This document shows positions 28,392 to 37,108 of a stretch of DNA of 64,000 nt, piece by piece (the first letter of the stretch is position 1; every line of letters starts with the position of its first letter). The stretch spans positions 186,001 through 250,000 of the forward strand of contig JAJCZM010000005.1 in assembly GCA_029262375.1 (NCBI GenBank), read 5' to 3'. The notes under the pieces were generated by a model that ran no database searches, had not been told where the DNA came from, and saw only the letters and a program-made list of their open reading frames with translations. Source of the DNA: Deltaproteobacteria bacterium. GTDB taxonomy: Bacteria; Desulfobacterota; Binatia; UBA1149; SPBQ01. Made by a program: the position numbers and the translations under genes.

Positions 28392-28970
28392 ATGAGCAAG
28401 ATCAGCGTTCGCGCGGCCTTCGTCGCTGTTGTCTGTATACTGTTGGCGTGTACGACGGTCGGTTGCTCGGCGCGTCCACTGGGAATCGAAACGCCTCGAG
28501 TCGCAGATCTCGGGCCGAGGGAAGGCTTGGTCTACGGCTCGTTTCTGGTCGTCGTCGACGAGCAAGCCCGCTTACCGCACGGCAAGCACCAGTGGTACGG
28601 GCCGGAAGCCCGTCGCACGCACTACGAACTCAACCTGCACCGACGCGGCAGTATCGGAAAGGGCGTGGCCTCTTCTCACCGCTATGTGCGTACCCGCGCC
28701 TGGGAAGTGGAGCCGTTCGTCGCCGTGATGCCTATCGGCACTTACGATGCGAGCCGCATGAACATGTACATCGGCACGCAGGAAAAGGTCGTGCGTCGCC
28801 TAGTCGATACCAAGGTCGATTTTCGCTTCGAGGTAGACCCCGGCGTTGCCACCTATCTTGGCCGCATGATCGTGGCGGTGCCGCCGAAGATGGTACCGGG
28901 GAAGACCATGGTCGACTTCTGGGTCGAGGACCATTCGGGGCAAGACGCCGAGTTCGTCGGTCTCGACTGA
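28392..28970 (+). CDS. Small predicted lipoprotein, unknown function
   Basis: The 192-residue product has a type II signal peptide (VAVVCILLACTTVGCSA, lipobox TVGC). The mature part is predicted to be all-beta, beginning with GLVYGSFLVVV and ending with a likely immunoglobulin-like strand pattern (VPPKMVPGKTMVDFWVED). No known domain recognised. It is divergent from the methyltransferase and convergent with the acyl-CoA dehydrogenase operon, so it is probably monocistronic. Confidence 0.7.
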   Translation: MSKISVRAAFVAVVCILLACTTVGCSARPLGIETPRVADLGPREGLVYGSFLVVVDEQARLPHGKHQWYGPEARRTHYELNLHRRGSIGKGVASSHRYVRTRAWEVEPFVAVMPIGTYDASRMNMYIGTQEKVVRRLVDTKVDFRFEVDPGVATYLGRMIVAVPPKMVPGKTMVDFWVEDHSGQDAEFVGLD

Positions 28971-28995
28971 GCGCCGGACTGCTCAACCAGTACAG

Positions 28996-30204
28996 TCAGT
29001 CTCGATCGATCAGGTCGGCGAGTTTCGCGCGCTGATAGGCCGCGTCGCCGAGGTAGACCTGGTTGTGGAGCTGTCGTTTGAACCAGAGATGCACGTCGCA
29101 TTCCCAGGTGAACCCGATACCGCCGTGCAACTGAACCGATCGTGACGAGCAGAAAGCAGCGGCGTCGCTCGCTGCGGCTTTGGCCATGCGTGCGTAGCGC
29201 TCGGCCTGCTCGGGCTCCGAGTCGCAGGCGCAAGCGGCGTTGTAGACGAGCGAGCGTGCGCGATCGATGTCGATCATCATATTTACCAACGGATGTTTGA
29301 CGGCCTGGAAGAATCCGAGCGGCCGATCGAACTGGGTGCGCACGCGCGCGTACTCGACCGTCGTTTGTAGCTGCCACTCGGCCGCGCCGCACATGTCAGC
29401 GGCTACGATCGTGAGCATGTCGGCGGTGGCGGCCGCCAGAACCTGCTCGCCTTCGCCCGGTGCGGCGATCACGCAGTCGGCTGCAACCTCTACGCCGCCG
29501 AGTTCGAGATGTGCCTGGTCGCGTGTCAGGTCGACGATCTGATCGGGTATGATCTCGAGACCGGGTTGTGTCGCGTCGACGCGGAATAGTCCCAGGCCGC
29601 CGGCGCCGTCGCTGATGCCGCCGCCGCCGACATCGCCTTTGACCCGCGCCGAGACGATGAACTGCCCGGCCTTGCGTGCGTCCTGTACGAAGTAGGCGCT
29701 GCCGTCGAGTTCATAGCCGTAGTCAGTCGCACGAGCGGCAACGGATGTATCGCCCGGCTCCCAGGAGCCGCGTTTGTCGGTGATGGCTAAGCTCGTTGCC
29801 GTGCCGGCGACGATTCGCTCGGCCGCTGCAATGGCACCGGCACCGGCTGCTTTGCCGAGCACGCGCGTTGCGAGCAGCGTCGCGATGAGCGGCGAGGGCA
29901 GGGCGGCGCGTCCTGCCTCTTCGGCCAGCGCGGCGACGGCGACCATCTTCATGGCGGCGCCGCCGGCGTCCTCCGTCGCTGCGACGGCGGTCCATCCGAG
30001 GCCGACCATCTTTCGCCACAGAGCTTCGTCCCATGGCGCTGGCTGCGTTTCGCTCTCGTAGGCGGCCGTGTGGTCGGGCGCGACCGTGCGTCGCAAGGTT
30101 TCTACGCCGGCCGCGTCGCTCAGTAAGCGGCGCGCCGAGTCGCGCAACATCGTTTCCTCTTCGCCGAAGCCGAAGTCTTTGGGTTGTCGGTTGGCGCTAC
30201 TCAT
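28996..30204 (-). CDS. Acyl-CoA dehydrogenase (second subunit of a pair)
   Basis: The 402-residue protein has the acyl-CoA dehydrogenase fold: an N-terminal helical domain, a middle beta domain (GLGLFRVDATQPG) and a C-terminal helical domain with the FAD/dimer motif VQLHGGIGFTWECDVHLWFKR. The middle domain is degenerate and the usual catalytic Glu region is not obvious, as in the partner subunits of heteromeric (alpha2beta2) FadE/ChsE-type dehydrogenases. It overlaps the upstream dehydrogenase gene by four bases (ATGA), supporting a joint complex. Such pairs oxidise steroid side-chain or other bulky acyl-CoAs; the substrate here is unknown. Confidence 0.85.
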   Translation of the reverse strand: MSSANRQPKDFGFGEEETMLRDSARRLLSDAAGVETLRRTVAPDHTAAYESETQPAPWDEALWRKMVGLGWTAVAATEDAGGAAMKMVAVAALAEEAGRAALPSPLIATLLATRVLGKAAGAGAIAAAERIVAGTATSLAITDKRGSWEPGDTSVAARATDYGYELDGSAYFVQDARKAGQFIVSARVKGDVGGGGISDGAGGLGLFRVDATQPGLEIIPDQIVDLTRDQAHLELGGVEVAADCVIAAPGEGEQVLAAATADMLTIVAADMCGAAEWQLQTTVEYARVRTQFDRPLGFFQAVKHPLVNMMIDIDRARSLVYNAACACDSEPEQAERYARMAKAAASDAAAFCSSRSVQLHGGIGFTWECDVHLWFKRQLHNQVYLGDAAYQRAKLADLIDRD

Positions 30205-31409
30205 TTCGATTTGGCCAGCCCGAGAATGCGTTCACCGAGAATGTTGCGTTGCACTTCGCTGGTGCCGGCGGCGATCGTCATGCCGAACGAGTTCATGAAG
30301 GAAAGCGGCCATTCGGCCTCGTCCGGTGCGTTCGGGTCGCCGACGTAAAGCGTCGAATGCGCGCCGGCTATTTCGACACCGAGCGCCGACAGGTCCTGCA
30401 TCAGCTCGGAAATCAACACTTTCATCTGAAGGGGCAAGCGCATGGGGTCGTCGCACAGCGCTTCGACGCGCGCGCGACGGCCGTTTTGCTTGATTCCCTC
30501 CGCGCGAATCACCAACTGCACGATGCGGTCGCGAATCGCCGCGTCGTCCCAGGCCGTACCGGCGCCGCGCGGGGTGCGTTTGGCCAGTGCGATCAATGCG
30601 TGCACACGTTCTTCGAGGCGATGGTTGCCGCCGCCACCGGCCGACTCCGCCGCACCGCGCTCGTGCAGTAGGGTCGTCATAGCGACGTCCCAGCCCTTGC
30701 CGACCTCGTCGAGCCGCGCGGCGTCGTCGACGACGACGTCATCGAACAGTACTTCGTTAAATCCGGATTGCCCGGTGATCTTGATCAGCGGACGTACGGT
30801 GACGCCCGGCGTGTCGGCGATCGGTACCAAGAAATAGGTAATGCCGGCGTGCTTCACCTGCGTATCTGTCCGGCACATCATGATCATCCACTTGGCGAAG
30901 TGGGCGAGGCTGGTCCAGACCTTGTGCCCGTTGATCGTCCAGGTGTCGCCGTCGCGCACGGCCGATGCGGTGAGGCTGGCGAGATCGCTGCCCGCGTTCG
31001 GTTCCGAGAAGCCTTGGCACCAGATCTCTTCGGCGGAAAGAATCGGCTTGATGTAGCGCCGCTTCTGCTCTTCGGTTCCGTGCTGCAGGATCGTCGGTGC
31101 GGCCATATTGAGCCCGACGACGTTGATCATGTAGGGCGTACGCGCCCGTCCCATCTCTTGATTGGCGACCGCTTGGAAGCCGTCGTGGCCGCCGCCGCCG
31201 TACTCGCTCGGGTAGTCGGCGCCTACCATTCCGGCGTCGTAGCACTGGGATTGCCAGTCGACGAGGTAGTCCTTGAGCTCTTCTTCGACGACCTCGATCG
31301 AAATCTCGGGGATTCGGTGCGGTGGTGGGCCCGGGGCGTTCTCGGCAAGCCAGGCGGTTGCGTAACGTCGGAACTCGGCTTGTTCGGCGGTATCTTTCTT
31401 TTTGGTCAT
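30201..31409 (-). CDS. Acyl-CoA dehydrogenase (first subunit of a pair)
   Basis: Starting at ATG 31409 the protein has 402 residues. It has the FAD-binding signature WCQGFSEPNAGSDLASL, then INGHKVWTS, a beta domain to VRPLIKITG, and a C-terminal AAGTSEVQRNILGERILGL. The open frame continues far upstream only because it is the shadow of the divergent aldehyde dehydrogenase gene. It heads a two-gene operon with the second dehydrogenase. The divergent aldehyde dehydrogenase and LLM oxidoreductase suggest a catabolic locus for alkyl or steroid-like compounds (inference). Confidence 0.9.
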   Translation of the reverse strand: MTKKKDTAEQAEFRRYATAWLAENAPGPPPHRIPEISIEVVEEELKDYLVDWQSQCYDAGMVGADYPSEYGGGGHDGFQAVANQEMGRARTPYMINVVGLNMAAPTILQHGTEEQKRRYIKPILSAEEIWCQGFSEPNAGSDLASLTASAVRDGDTWTINGHKVWTSLAHFAKWMIMMCRTDTQVKHAGITYFLVPIADTPGVTVRPLIKITGQSGFNEVLFDDVVVDDAARLDEVGKGWDVAMTTLLHERGAAESAGGGGNHRLEERVHALIALAKRTPRGAGTAWDDAAIRDRIVQLVIRAEGIKQNGRRARVEALCDDPMRLPLQMKVLISELMQDLSALGVEIAGAHSTLYVGDPNAPDEAEWPLSFMNSFGMTIAAGTSEVQRNILGERILGLAKSK

Positions 31410-31534
31410 GATTTGTAGCACGCGGCGTGCGGTCGATGGGCGCGGTGGCCGCCCCGCAATGAACGTCGAATGCCCGAAACGTCCCAACGCGACAAACCCA
31501 ATTGGCCAGAGAGCCTGAATCGGAGCAAGCGAGC

Positions 31535-31570
31535 GCAGGTGTTGCAGGTGTTGCAGGTGTTGCAGGTTCT
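31535..31570. repeat. 9-bp tandem tract, four units
   Basis: The unit gcaggtgtt occurs three times without change, then gcaggttct. A fifth, poor unit may follow to 31579. It lies in the spacer between divergent genes, 116 bases before the aldehyde dehydrogenase start. Confidence 0.85.
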
Positions 31571-31685
31571 GAATGTGGTCGACCGTGCACGATGGCCGCG
31601 ATTCCATCGTGCGGCGTTTTCCGGAACAATCCGTCGATTCGCGGCGCCCACCGTTCTCGGGAGCGATCGCAGGAGGACCCGGACC

Positions 31686-33221
31686 ATGGCAATCGTTGAG
31701 CGGCTCGACAAGATCACGAACGGACGGCGCACACTCGGCATACGCAACCCCGCCACATTGGAAGACCTCGGCGAGATAGAAGTCGCCACCGAAGCCGATG
31801 TCCGCGCCGCCGTCGAGCGTGCCCGCGCCGCTCAGCCTGCGTGGGAATCCATCGGCGTCGTCGAGCGCGCCAAGTACATGTGGAAGCTGCGTGATCAGTT
31901 GGTCGCGCGCCAGGACGACATCGTCGACATGGTCACGAAAGAGTCGGGTAAGACGCGCATCGAAGCGCTGATGATGGAAGTCTTCGCCTGCTGCGATTTC
32001 ATCACGTACTGGTCCAAGCATGCACCGAAGATGTTGGCTGACCGCCGCGGACGCGTGCATCTGCTGCGTCCGCTCAAGTATCTCAAGCTCGTCTACCGCG
32101 CGCACGGAGTCGTCGGGATCATCACTCCCTGGAACGGCCCGATCGCGTTGGCGCTCAATCCCACCGTGCAAGCACTGCTCGCCGGCAACGCGGTCGTGCT
32201 CAAGCCGTCGGAGGTCACGCCGTTCTCCAGCCAGATCCTCAAAGAGATGCTCGATGCGGCCGGGCTGCCCGAGAATGTTTTCCAAGTGATCATCGGCGAC
32301 GGCGAGACCGGCGCTGCGTTGCTTGACGCCGGTATCGACAAAGTCTCGTTCACCGGTAGCGTCAACACCGGGCGCAAGATCGGCGAGGCCTGCGGGCGCA
32401 ACCTGATTCCGTTCACGCTCGAACTAGGCGGCAAAGATCCTGCGATCATTTGTTCGGACGCCAATCTGGAACGCGCGGCCAACGGCGCGACGTTCAATGC
32501 GTTCTTCAACACGGGCCAAGTCTGCATGTCGGTCGAGCGCGTCTACGTGATGGACGACATCGCCGACGAGTTCATCGCCAAAGTCGTGGAGAATACGAAA
32601 GCGTTGCGACAGGGCGATTCGGGAGAGTTCGACGTCGGCTCGATCTGCATGGAGCGCCAGATCGACATCATCGACCGACACGTCGAAGACGCGCGTGCCA
32701 AGGGAGCGACGATTCACACGGGCGGTCGCCGCAACCCCGACTTGAAGGGCCTATTCTATGAGCCGACGGTGCTCTCCGGTGTTACCCACGACATGCTCAT
32801 CGCGCGCGAAGAAACCTTCGGCCCGGTCATGCCGATCATGCGGGTGAACAGCGAAGAGGAAGCCATCGAGCGCGCCAACGATACCGACTACGGCCTCACG
32901 GCCAGTGTGTGGACGAAGGATCTCAAGAAGGGCGAGTCGATGGCGCGGCGTATCAACGCCGGTTCTGTTGCGATCAACGACGCCAGCATTACCTACGGAA
33001 TCCTCGAGGCGCAGTTCGGCGGCGTGAAGAACAGCGGGGTAGGGCGCATCAATGGGACGGACGCACTCAAGGCGTACTGCTACGAGCAGCCGATCATCAT
33101 CGACCGCTTCGGCCGCGACACGGAACCGAACTGGTATCCGTTCACGGCGAAAGACTACTCAGGAATGCAGAAGGCTTTGAAATTCCTTTACAAGACGCCG
33201 ATTGGGCGGTGGATGGCGTAG
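31686..33221 (+). CDS. NAD(P)-dependent aldehyde dehydrogenase
   Basis: AGGAGG at 31671-31676 is nine bases before ATG 31686, giving 511 residues. Family signatures are GIITPWNGPIALALN with the catalytic Asn, the nucleotide fold around FTGSVNTGRKIG, LELGGKDPAII with the general-base Glu, and FFNTGQVCMSVERV with the catalytic Cys. The GxVAIN and EETFGPVMP motifs follow. The enzyme oxidises an aldehyde to its acid; the C-terminal 40 residues (FTAKDYSGMQKALKFLY) are longer than in betaine or succinate-semialdehyde enzymes and resemble membrane-associated long-chain types. It is co-directional with the LLM oxidoreductase 39 bases downstream. Confidence 0.92.
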   Translation: MAIVERLDKITNGRRTLGIRNPATLEDLGEIEVATEADVRAAVERARAAQPAWESIGVVERAKYMWKLRDQLVARQDDIVDMVTKESGKTRIEALMMEVFACCDFITYWSKHAPKMLADRRGRVHLLRPLKYLKLVYRAHGVVGIITPWNGPIALALNPTVQALLAGNAVVLKPSEVTPFSSQILKEMLDAAGLPENVFQVIIGDGETGAALLDAGIDKVSFTGSVNTGRKIGEACGRNLIPFTLELGGKDPAIICSDANLERAANGATFNAFFNTGQVCMSVERVYVMDDIADEFIAKVVENTKALRQGDSGEFDVGSICMERQIDIIDRHVEDARAKGATIHTGGRRNPDLKGLFYEPTVLSGVTHDMLIAREETFGPVMPIMRVNSEEEAIERANDTDYGLTASVWTKDLKKGESMARRINAGSVAINDASITYGILEAQFGGVKNSGVGRINGTDALKAYCYEQPIIIDRFGRDTEPNWYPFTAKDYSGMQKALKFLYKTPIGRWMA

Positions 33222-33260
33222 GCGAAGCGTCGAGCATTTCCGCTCGCGGAGACAACGCAC

Positions 33261-34259
33261 ATGAAACTAGGACTCAATCTCGGCTACTGGATGCAGGGGC
33301 CCGAAGATCCGATTGAACTCGTGCATCAGGCCGAAGAGATCGGCTTCGACTCGGTGTGGACGGCCGAGGCCTACGGCAACGACTGCGTCTCGACGCTGTG
33401 TTGGATGGGGGCACGCACGAGCAAGATCAAGCTCGGCACCGGGATCATGCAGCTGTCTGCACGCACGCCTGCGTGTGCCGCGATGACGGCGATGACGATT
33501 GACCACCTGTCGGGCGGTCGCCTGATTCTCGGTATCGGCGCTTCCGGGCCGCAGGTTGTCGAGGGGTGGTATGGCCAGTCCTATCCCAAGCCGATCGCGC
33601 GTACGCGGGAGTTCGTGCAGTTGGTTCGCGAGATGATCAAGCGTGAGGGACCGCAGTCGTTTGACGGCGAGCACTTCAAGCTGCCTTACCCGGGCGGCAG
33701 TGGGCTCGGTAAGCCGATCAAGCTCATCAATAAGCCGCTGCGCGACGAGATTCCGATCTACATCGCGGCCGAGGGGCCGAAGAACGTCGAGATGGCTACG
33801 ACCATCGGCGATGGCTGGATGCCGCTGTTTCTCTCGCCGTTTCGCACCGACGTCTATAAGGACGTGTGGCCGACGCTCAAGCCCGGCTTCGATGTGATTT
33901 GCCCGGTGACCGTCATGGTGGCCGACAAGGTCGAAGATGCGCTCATGATGGTCAAGTACTCGATTGCCTTCTATATCGGCGGAATGGGCGCCAAGGGACG
34001 TAACTTCCACAAAGACTTCGTCGGCCGCATGGGCTTCGAAGAGGCCGCGCAGAAAATCCAAGATCTATTTCTCGACGGCAAGCGCGACGAAGCCGTCGCC
34101 GCGGTGCCCGACGAGCTGGCCGATGAGATTTCGCTATGCGGTCCGCCCGAGCGCATCACCGAACGCGTGCAAGCCTGGAAAGACACGCCGATCACAACCA
34201 TCCTCGCCGGCACCCGCGATCCTAGGGCCCTGGACGCGCTGATGCGCGGCGTTTCGTAA
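33261..34259 (+). CDS. LLM-class oxidoreductase, probably F420-dependent
   Basis: The 332-residue protein has the luciferase-like TIM-barrel pattern: LGLNLGYW at the start, AEEIGFDSVWTAEAYG, LGTGIMQLSARTP, DHLSGGRLILGIGASGPQVVEGWYG, and IPIYIAAEGPKN later. The absence of flavin-monooxygenase insertions and the SGPQVVEGWYG motif fit the F420-dependent group. Such enzymes reduce or oxidise small molecules using the deazaflavin F420. The gene follows the aldehyde dehydrogenase closely and ends before a hairpin, so the two form an operon. Substrate unknown. Confidence 0.85.
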   Translation: MKLGLNLGYWMQGPEDPIELVHQAEEIGFDSVWTAEAYGNDCVSTLCWMGARTSKIKLGTGIMQLSARTPACAAMTAMTIDHLSGGRLILGIGASGPQVVEGWYGQSYPKPIARTREFVQLVREMIKREGPQSFDGEHFKLPYPGGSGLGKPIKLINKPLRDEIPIYIAAEGPKNVEMATTIGDGWMPLFLSPFRTDVYKDVWPTLKPGFDVICPVTVMVADKVEDALMMVKYSIAFYIGGMGAKGRNFHKDFVGRMGFEEAAQKIQDLFLDGKRDEAVAAVPDELADEISLCGPPERITERVQAWKDTPITTILAGTRDPRALDALMRGVS

Positions 34260-34260
34260 T

Positions 34261-34283
34261 AGACGCCTTGATGAAGGGCGTCT
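34261..34283 (+). terminator. Hairpin after the LLM gene
   Basis: AGACGCC (34261-34267) pairs with GGCGTCT (34277-34283) around a nine-base loop, starting two bases after the stop codon. There is no T-run, so intrinsic termination would be weak. Confidence 0.4.
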
Positions 34284-34911
34284 CTTAGAACGCTGCGCAA
34301 AGTACGGGCAATGCGCACTTTATTGACGCGCCCACGCGTGTTGCGCCGCCGGCGAACAACGAATCTCCGGGCTTTCTGCGCACCCGACTTTGGCACTCCG
34401 GTTGCAGCTTTGTAAGGAACGCGTGTCGCACGGCGCGCGTTGCCTCCCTTAAGGGCTCTCCTTCGGCCCGGGTGGTGCGTGCGGTGCGGATCGTTTGGTA
34501 GCCGATCCGCACTGCACGAACATTTTTTGCCGTCTTCGCCATTCTCGTTCGCAAATCTCAGTTTGAAACATGGCGAAGTGGTCGCGTGCAGTCTCGTTTC
34601 AGGATTGCGCGATCACCCGGCCTGTCCACTTTGAGAAGAGAGCGACGTCGCGGGTGCGTTTCGGGATACGCTAGATGTGGAGATGCGCGGCTTTTCGGAC
34701 TTTCACTCGATATGGGAGCCTTCGGCGGTCCGCGTCTCATGCTGAGCGCGGCGCTGTGGGGGCGGTCGGGGGGGTCCAAAACGAGAACGCGAGTGAAACG
34801 AAGTAACGGCGGGCATGCTTAGTGACGTCAGGTCCGCGTTACGAGCATCGACTGCAGTGCCGATCTCGTTACGCGATGATTGCGCATCCCTCAGGTTTTT
34901 ACCCGAAAAGG
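34284..34911. other. Long spacer upstream of the first Flp pilin
   Basis: About 630 bases without a convincing gene precede the sigma-54 promoter. It contains a GCATGC palindrome at 34813-34818 and TCTCGTTTCA near 34592-34601, a string that recurs upstream of the second pilin. It is a plausible site for enhancer elements. Confidence 0.4.
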
Positions 34912-34927
34912 TGGCAAGCCAGTTGCA
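34912..34927 (+). promoter_or_regulatory. Sigma-54 (-24/-12) promoter of the first Flp pilin gene
   Basis: TGGCAAGCCAGTTGCA fits the sigma-54 consensus TGGCACGrNNNTTGCW with the GG and GC doublets at the required spacing and two deviations. Transcription would start near 34938, giving a leader of about 60 bases before the pilin ATG at 34997. Confidence 0.75.
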
Positions 34928-34996
34928 GTAATGCAGGAGACTCGCGGCGCTCTGAAAGCAGAGACGCGCGACCCGACCCTACCTACGGAGATACTG

Positions 34997-35191
34997 ATGC
35001 AGCTTTTGAAAAATTTCTGGAAAGACGAAGACGGCGCTACCATGGTTGAGTACGCATTGCTCATCGCGCTCGTCGCCGTTTCGGCACTCGGAGCACTCAA
35101 CATGATGGGCACCTCCATCACGGAGTTGTTCACCTATACGGGGACCGCGATGGAAGATGCGCTTCCGGAATCGTCGTCCAGCTCGTCGTAA
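34997..35191 (+). CDS. Flp/Fap-type (type IVb) pilin
   Basis: The 64-residue prepilin starts at an ATG six bases after GGAG. It has a short charged leader (QLLKNFWKDEDG), the cleavage context G/ATMVEY with Glu at mature position 5 and Tyr at 6, a hydrophobic helix ALLIALVAVSALGAL, and a small polar tail ending in a run of Ser. This matches Flp pilins cut by a TadV-type peptidase and assembled by Tad machinery. No tad assembly genes lie in the window. It is preceded by a sigma-54 promoter, like the second pilin at 43417. Confidence 0.9.
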   Translation: MQLLKNFWKDEDGATMVEYALLIALVAVSALGALNMMGTSITELFTYTGTAMEDALPESSSSSS

Positions 35192-35357
35192 GGCGATTTA
35201 TGATCTTCTGATCTTTGGCTACGCCAAATGACCTTCGGCTCGGCCGGCGTGTTCCAACAGTGAGTGGTGCACGTCGGTGGTTCCGACCCCCGGCCCGATT
35301 CTAACACCGGCGATAGATCCCATCCGACTCGCGGGTTATTTCTAACTAACTAGACTG
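35192..35357. other. Spacer after the first pilin
   Basis: TTTGGC-TAC-GCCAAA forms a hairpin at 35214-35228 without a T-run and may end the pilin transcript. Nothing else is recognised. Confidence 0.35.
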
Positions 35358-35714
35358 CTAGTGGCGTGGTGTGGATTGTTTTTGCGCTGCGGTACGTGTC
35401 GCGGCGCGGGCGTTGTGATTGGCACGTACGCTGCCGAGCTTTAGCAACATGCGACGAACGCCGTCTGCGACGGTAGCGATCTGCAGGCGTCCCGTCGGTC
35501 GCACGTAGCCCTGCGTGGGGGAACCCAAGAAGGCGGGCGACTCGTTTCCTGTCAGCACGATCCGTTTCCAGTTTCTATTCTCATCGCGCTCATTACGCTC
35601 ATGGCGCTCATGACGCTCATTGGGCCGCGCGATGTAGCGCTGCGTCGGAGAACCCAGAAATGCCGGGGAAGCCACTCGGAGTGTACGTTTCGATTCGTCG
35701 ATGTCGTTACGCAT
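35358..35714 (-). CDS. Doubtful small ORF with duplicated SPAFLGSPTQ segment
   Basis: A 118-codon open frame lies 65 bases downstream of the GT4 gene on the same strand. It contains two similar segments, ASPAFLGSPTQRYIARP and ESPAFLGSPTQGYVRP, joined by a charged stretch of ERHERHERNERDE made by the 9-bp tract at 35580-35624. Short LGSPTQ-like segments occur in non-coding dispersed repeats that happen to be open, so this may be a repeat element rather than a gene. No ribosome site or known domain. Confidence 0.25.
   Translation of the reverse strand: MRNDIDESKRTLRVASPAFLGSPTQRYIARPNERHERHERNERDENRNWKRIVLTGNESPAFLGSPTQGYVRPTGRLQIATVADGVRRMLLKLGSVRANHNARAATRTAAQKQSTPRH
35580..35624. repeat. 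9-bp tandem tract, five units
   Basis: Units are ctcatcgcg, ctcattacg, ctcatggcg, ctcatgacg and ctcattggg: the first five bases are constant and the rest drift. Confidence 0.8.
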
Positions 35715-35779
35715 GGTCGTGTTCTCTCTGATTGCTCAGTTGTTGCATGGTCGATTTTCGCTCGCTCGCTTGCTGGTCA

Positions 35780-37108
35780 TCAGGCGGCTGCGCCGGCGGT
35801 TGTCGCACCGCCAGAGGGCATCTTCGACGGCAGTTGCGCGTCGGAGTCGGCACGCTGCGCTTTCTCGGCGAGGTGTCGGCTGATCGCGCCGTCGAATACT
35901 TCGGAAAGCTGGTCGGCGGCGGTCGCGAGATCGAAACGATCCATCACGCGCTGGCGGGCGGCCGCTTGCAGCTGTTTGCGCAGCGGCGCGTCGTCGAGAA
36001 GCCGTACGATCGCTGCTGCCAGGTCGACCGGATCATCGGGATCGACGAGTAGGCCGCTACGTTCGTGTTCGACCAGCTCAGGTATTCCCGAGAAGCGCGT
36101 CGAGACGACCGGCACGGAGCAGGCCATGGCTTCGATGAGCGCAACCGGAATCGCGTCGCGGTCGCCCGACAGTGCTGCCCGACAGGGCAGGGCGAACAGA
36201 CCGGCCGCTGCGAGGTGCGTGCGAATGTCGTCGCGACTCACGTTGCCTAGCAGGCTCACGCGATCGCCTACGTGCAGGCGTTCGGCCAATTCTTCGAGTC
36301 GTTTACGTTGCGTGCCCGCGCCCGCGATCGCGACGCGGATGTCGGGGCGCGTGTCGCCAAGAAGCGCGAGTGCGTAGAGCAGGACGTCGAATCCCTTGCG
36401 CGGCAGCAATGGGCCGGCGGCGAACACGACATGCGACTGTGCGCCGCTCTCGGCCGAGCGCGCTGGAAACGTATCGACGTTGATGCCGCAGTGGACGACG
36501 CGCACCTTGGCGGCCTTGGTGCCGAGCAATTCTAACATGTAACCGCGGTTTGCGAGCGAGACGGTGGTGAACGCGGAAGCGCGCTCGAGTTTCTTATCGA
36601 GTAGCGACGCGCGGCAGTACAGATCCGAGTCATGCGCGGTGACGCTGAACGAGATATCGGCGATCGCGGCGGCGTACATACCGATCGTCGCCGGGATGTC
36701 GGCGAAGTGGACGTGCAGGTGCTCTACGCGATGCGTGAGAAGGCGGTCGGCTAGCATCAGTGCGGCCACGAGGCGGCCTGGGATCGACATCGGTCGCTCT
36801 TTGCCGTCGAAACGCGCGTGCTTGAAGTCGTGTGCGGCCAGCGAAATCCCGTGCCAGGCCCGCGACGGGTTCGTGATCGCGAACTTGAGCGCGATCAGTC
36901 CGAGCGCGATGACGTTGGCGTGCAGCGCAACGCATTGCTTGGCCACTGCGGCTGCGTCGGCGGGCAATCCCTTCTTGCCGGGCCTGCGCAACGAGAACGC
37001 GAAGACCTCGTGCCCCGACTCGCGCAGATGGTTGATCTCTTCGTGTACGAACGCGGTAGATCCGGACGGGAGATCCGGTGCTAAGTATGCGAGTCTCCGC
37101 TTTGCCAT
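35780..37108 (-). CDS. Glycosyltransferase family 4 (GT-B)
   Basis: The 442-residue protein has a GT-B fold: an N-terminal Rossmann domain (LAYLAPDLPSGSTAFVHEEI) and a C-terminal donor domain with VVFAAGPLLPRKGFDVLLYAL, VAIAGAGTQRKRLEELA and the EX7E region PVALIEAMACSVPVVSTRFSG. Such enzymes transfer sugars from nucleotide donors in exopolysaccharide or LPS synthesis, usually at the inner membrane. Its ATG overlaps the stop of the GT2 gene by one base (TAATG), so the two are translationally coupled and share the GT2 promoter. The last 40 residues are low complexity. Confidence 0.88.
   Translation of the reverse strand: MAKRRLAYLAPDLPSGSTAFVHEEINHLRESGHEVFAFSLRRPGKKGLPADAAAVAKQCVALHANVIALGLIALKFAITNPSRAWHGISLAAHDFKHARFDGKERPMSIPGRLVAALMLADRLLTHRVEHLHVHFADIPATIGMYAAAIADISFSVTAHDSDLYCRASLLDKKLERASAFTTVSLANRGYMLELLGTKAAKVRVVHCGINVDTFPARSAESGAQSHVVFAAGPLLPRKGFDVLLYALALLGDTRPDIRVAIAGAGTQRKRLEELAERLHVGDRVSLLGNVSRDDIRTHLAAAGLFALPCRAALSGDRDAIPVALIEAMACSVPVVSTRFSGIPELVEHERSGLLVDPDDPVDLAAAIVRLLDDAPLRKQLQAAARQRVMDRFDLATAADQLSEVFDGAISRHLAEKAQRADSDAQLPSKMPSGGATTAGAAA

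Noticed and set aside
31410-32285. Long N-terminal extension of the first acyl-CoA dehydrogenase
   Set aside because: Runs antisense through the aldehyde dehydrogenase and its 9-bp tract; the family start is at 31409.
34870-34960. Cyclic-di-GMP riboswitch upstream of the first pilin
   Set aside because: ACCCGAAAAGGT resembles part of the GEMM fold, but the GCAAAC and CGCAAAGCC cores are missing, and the same bases form a better sigma-54 promoter.
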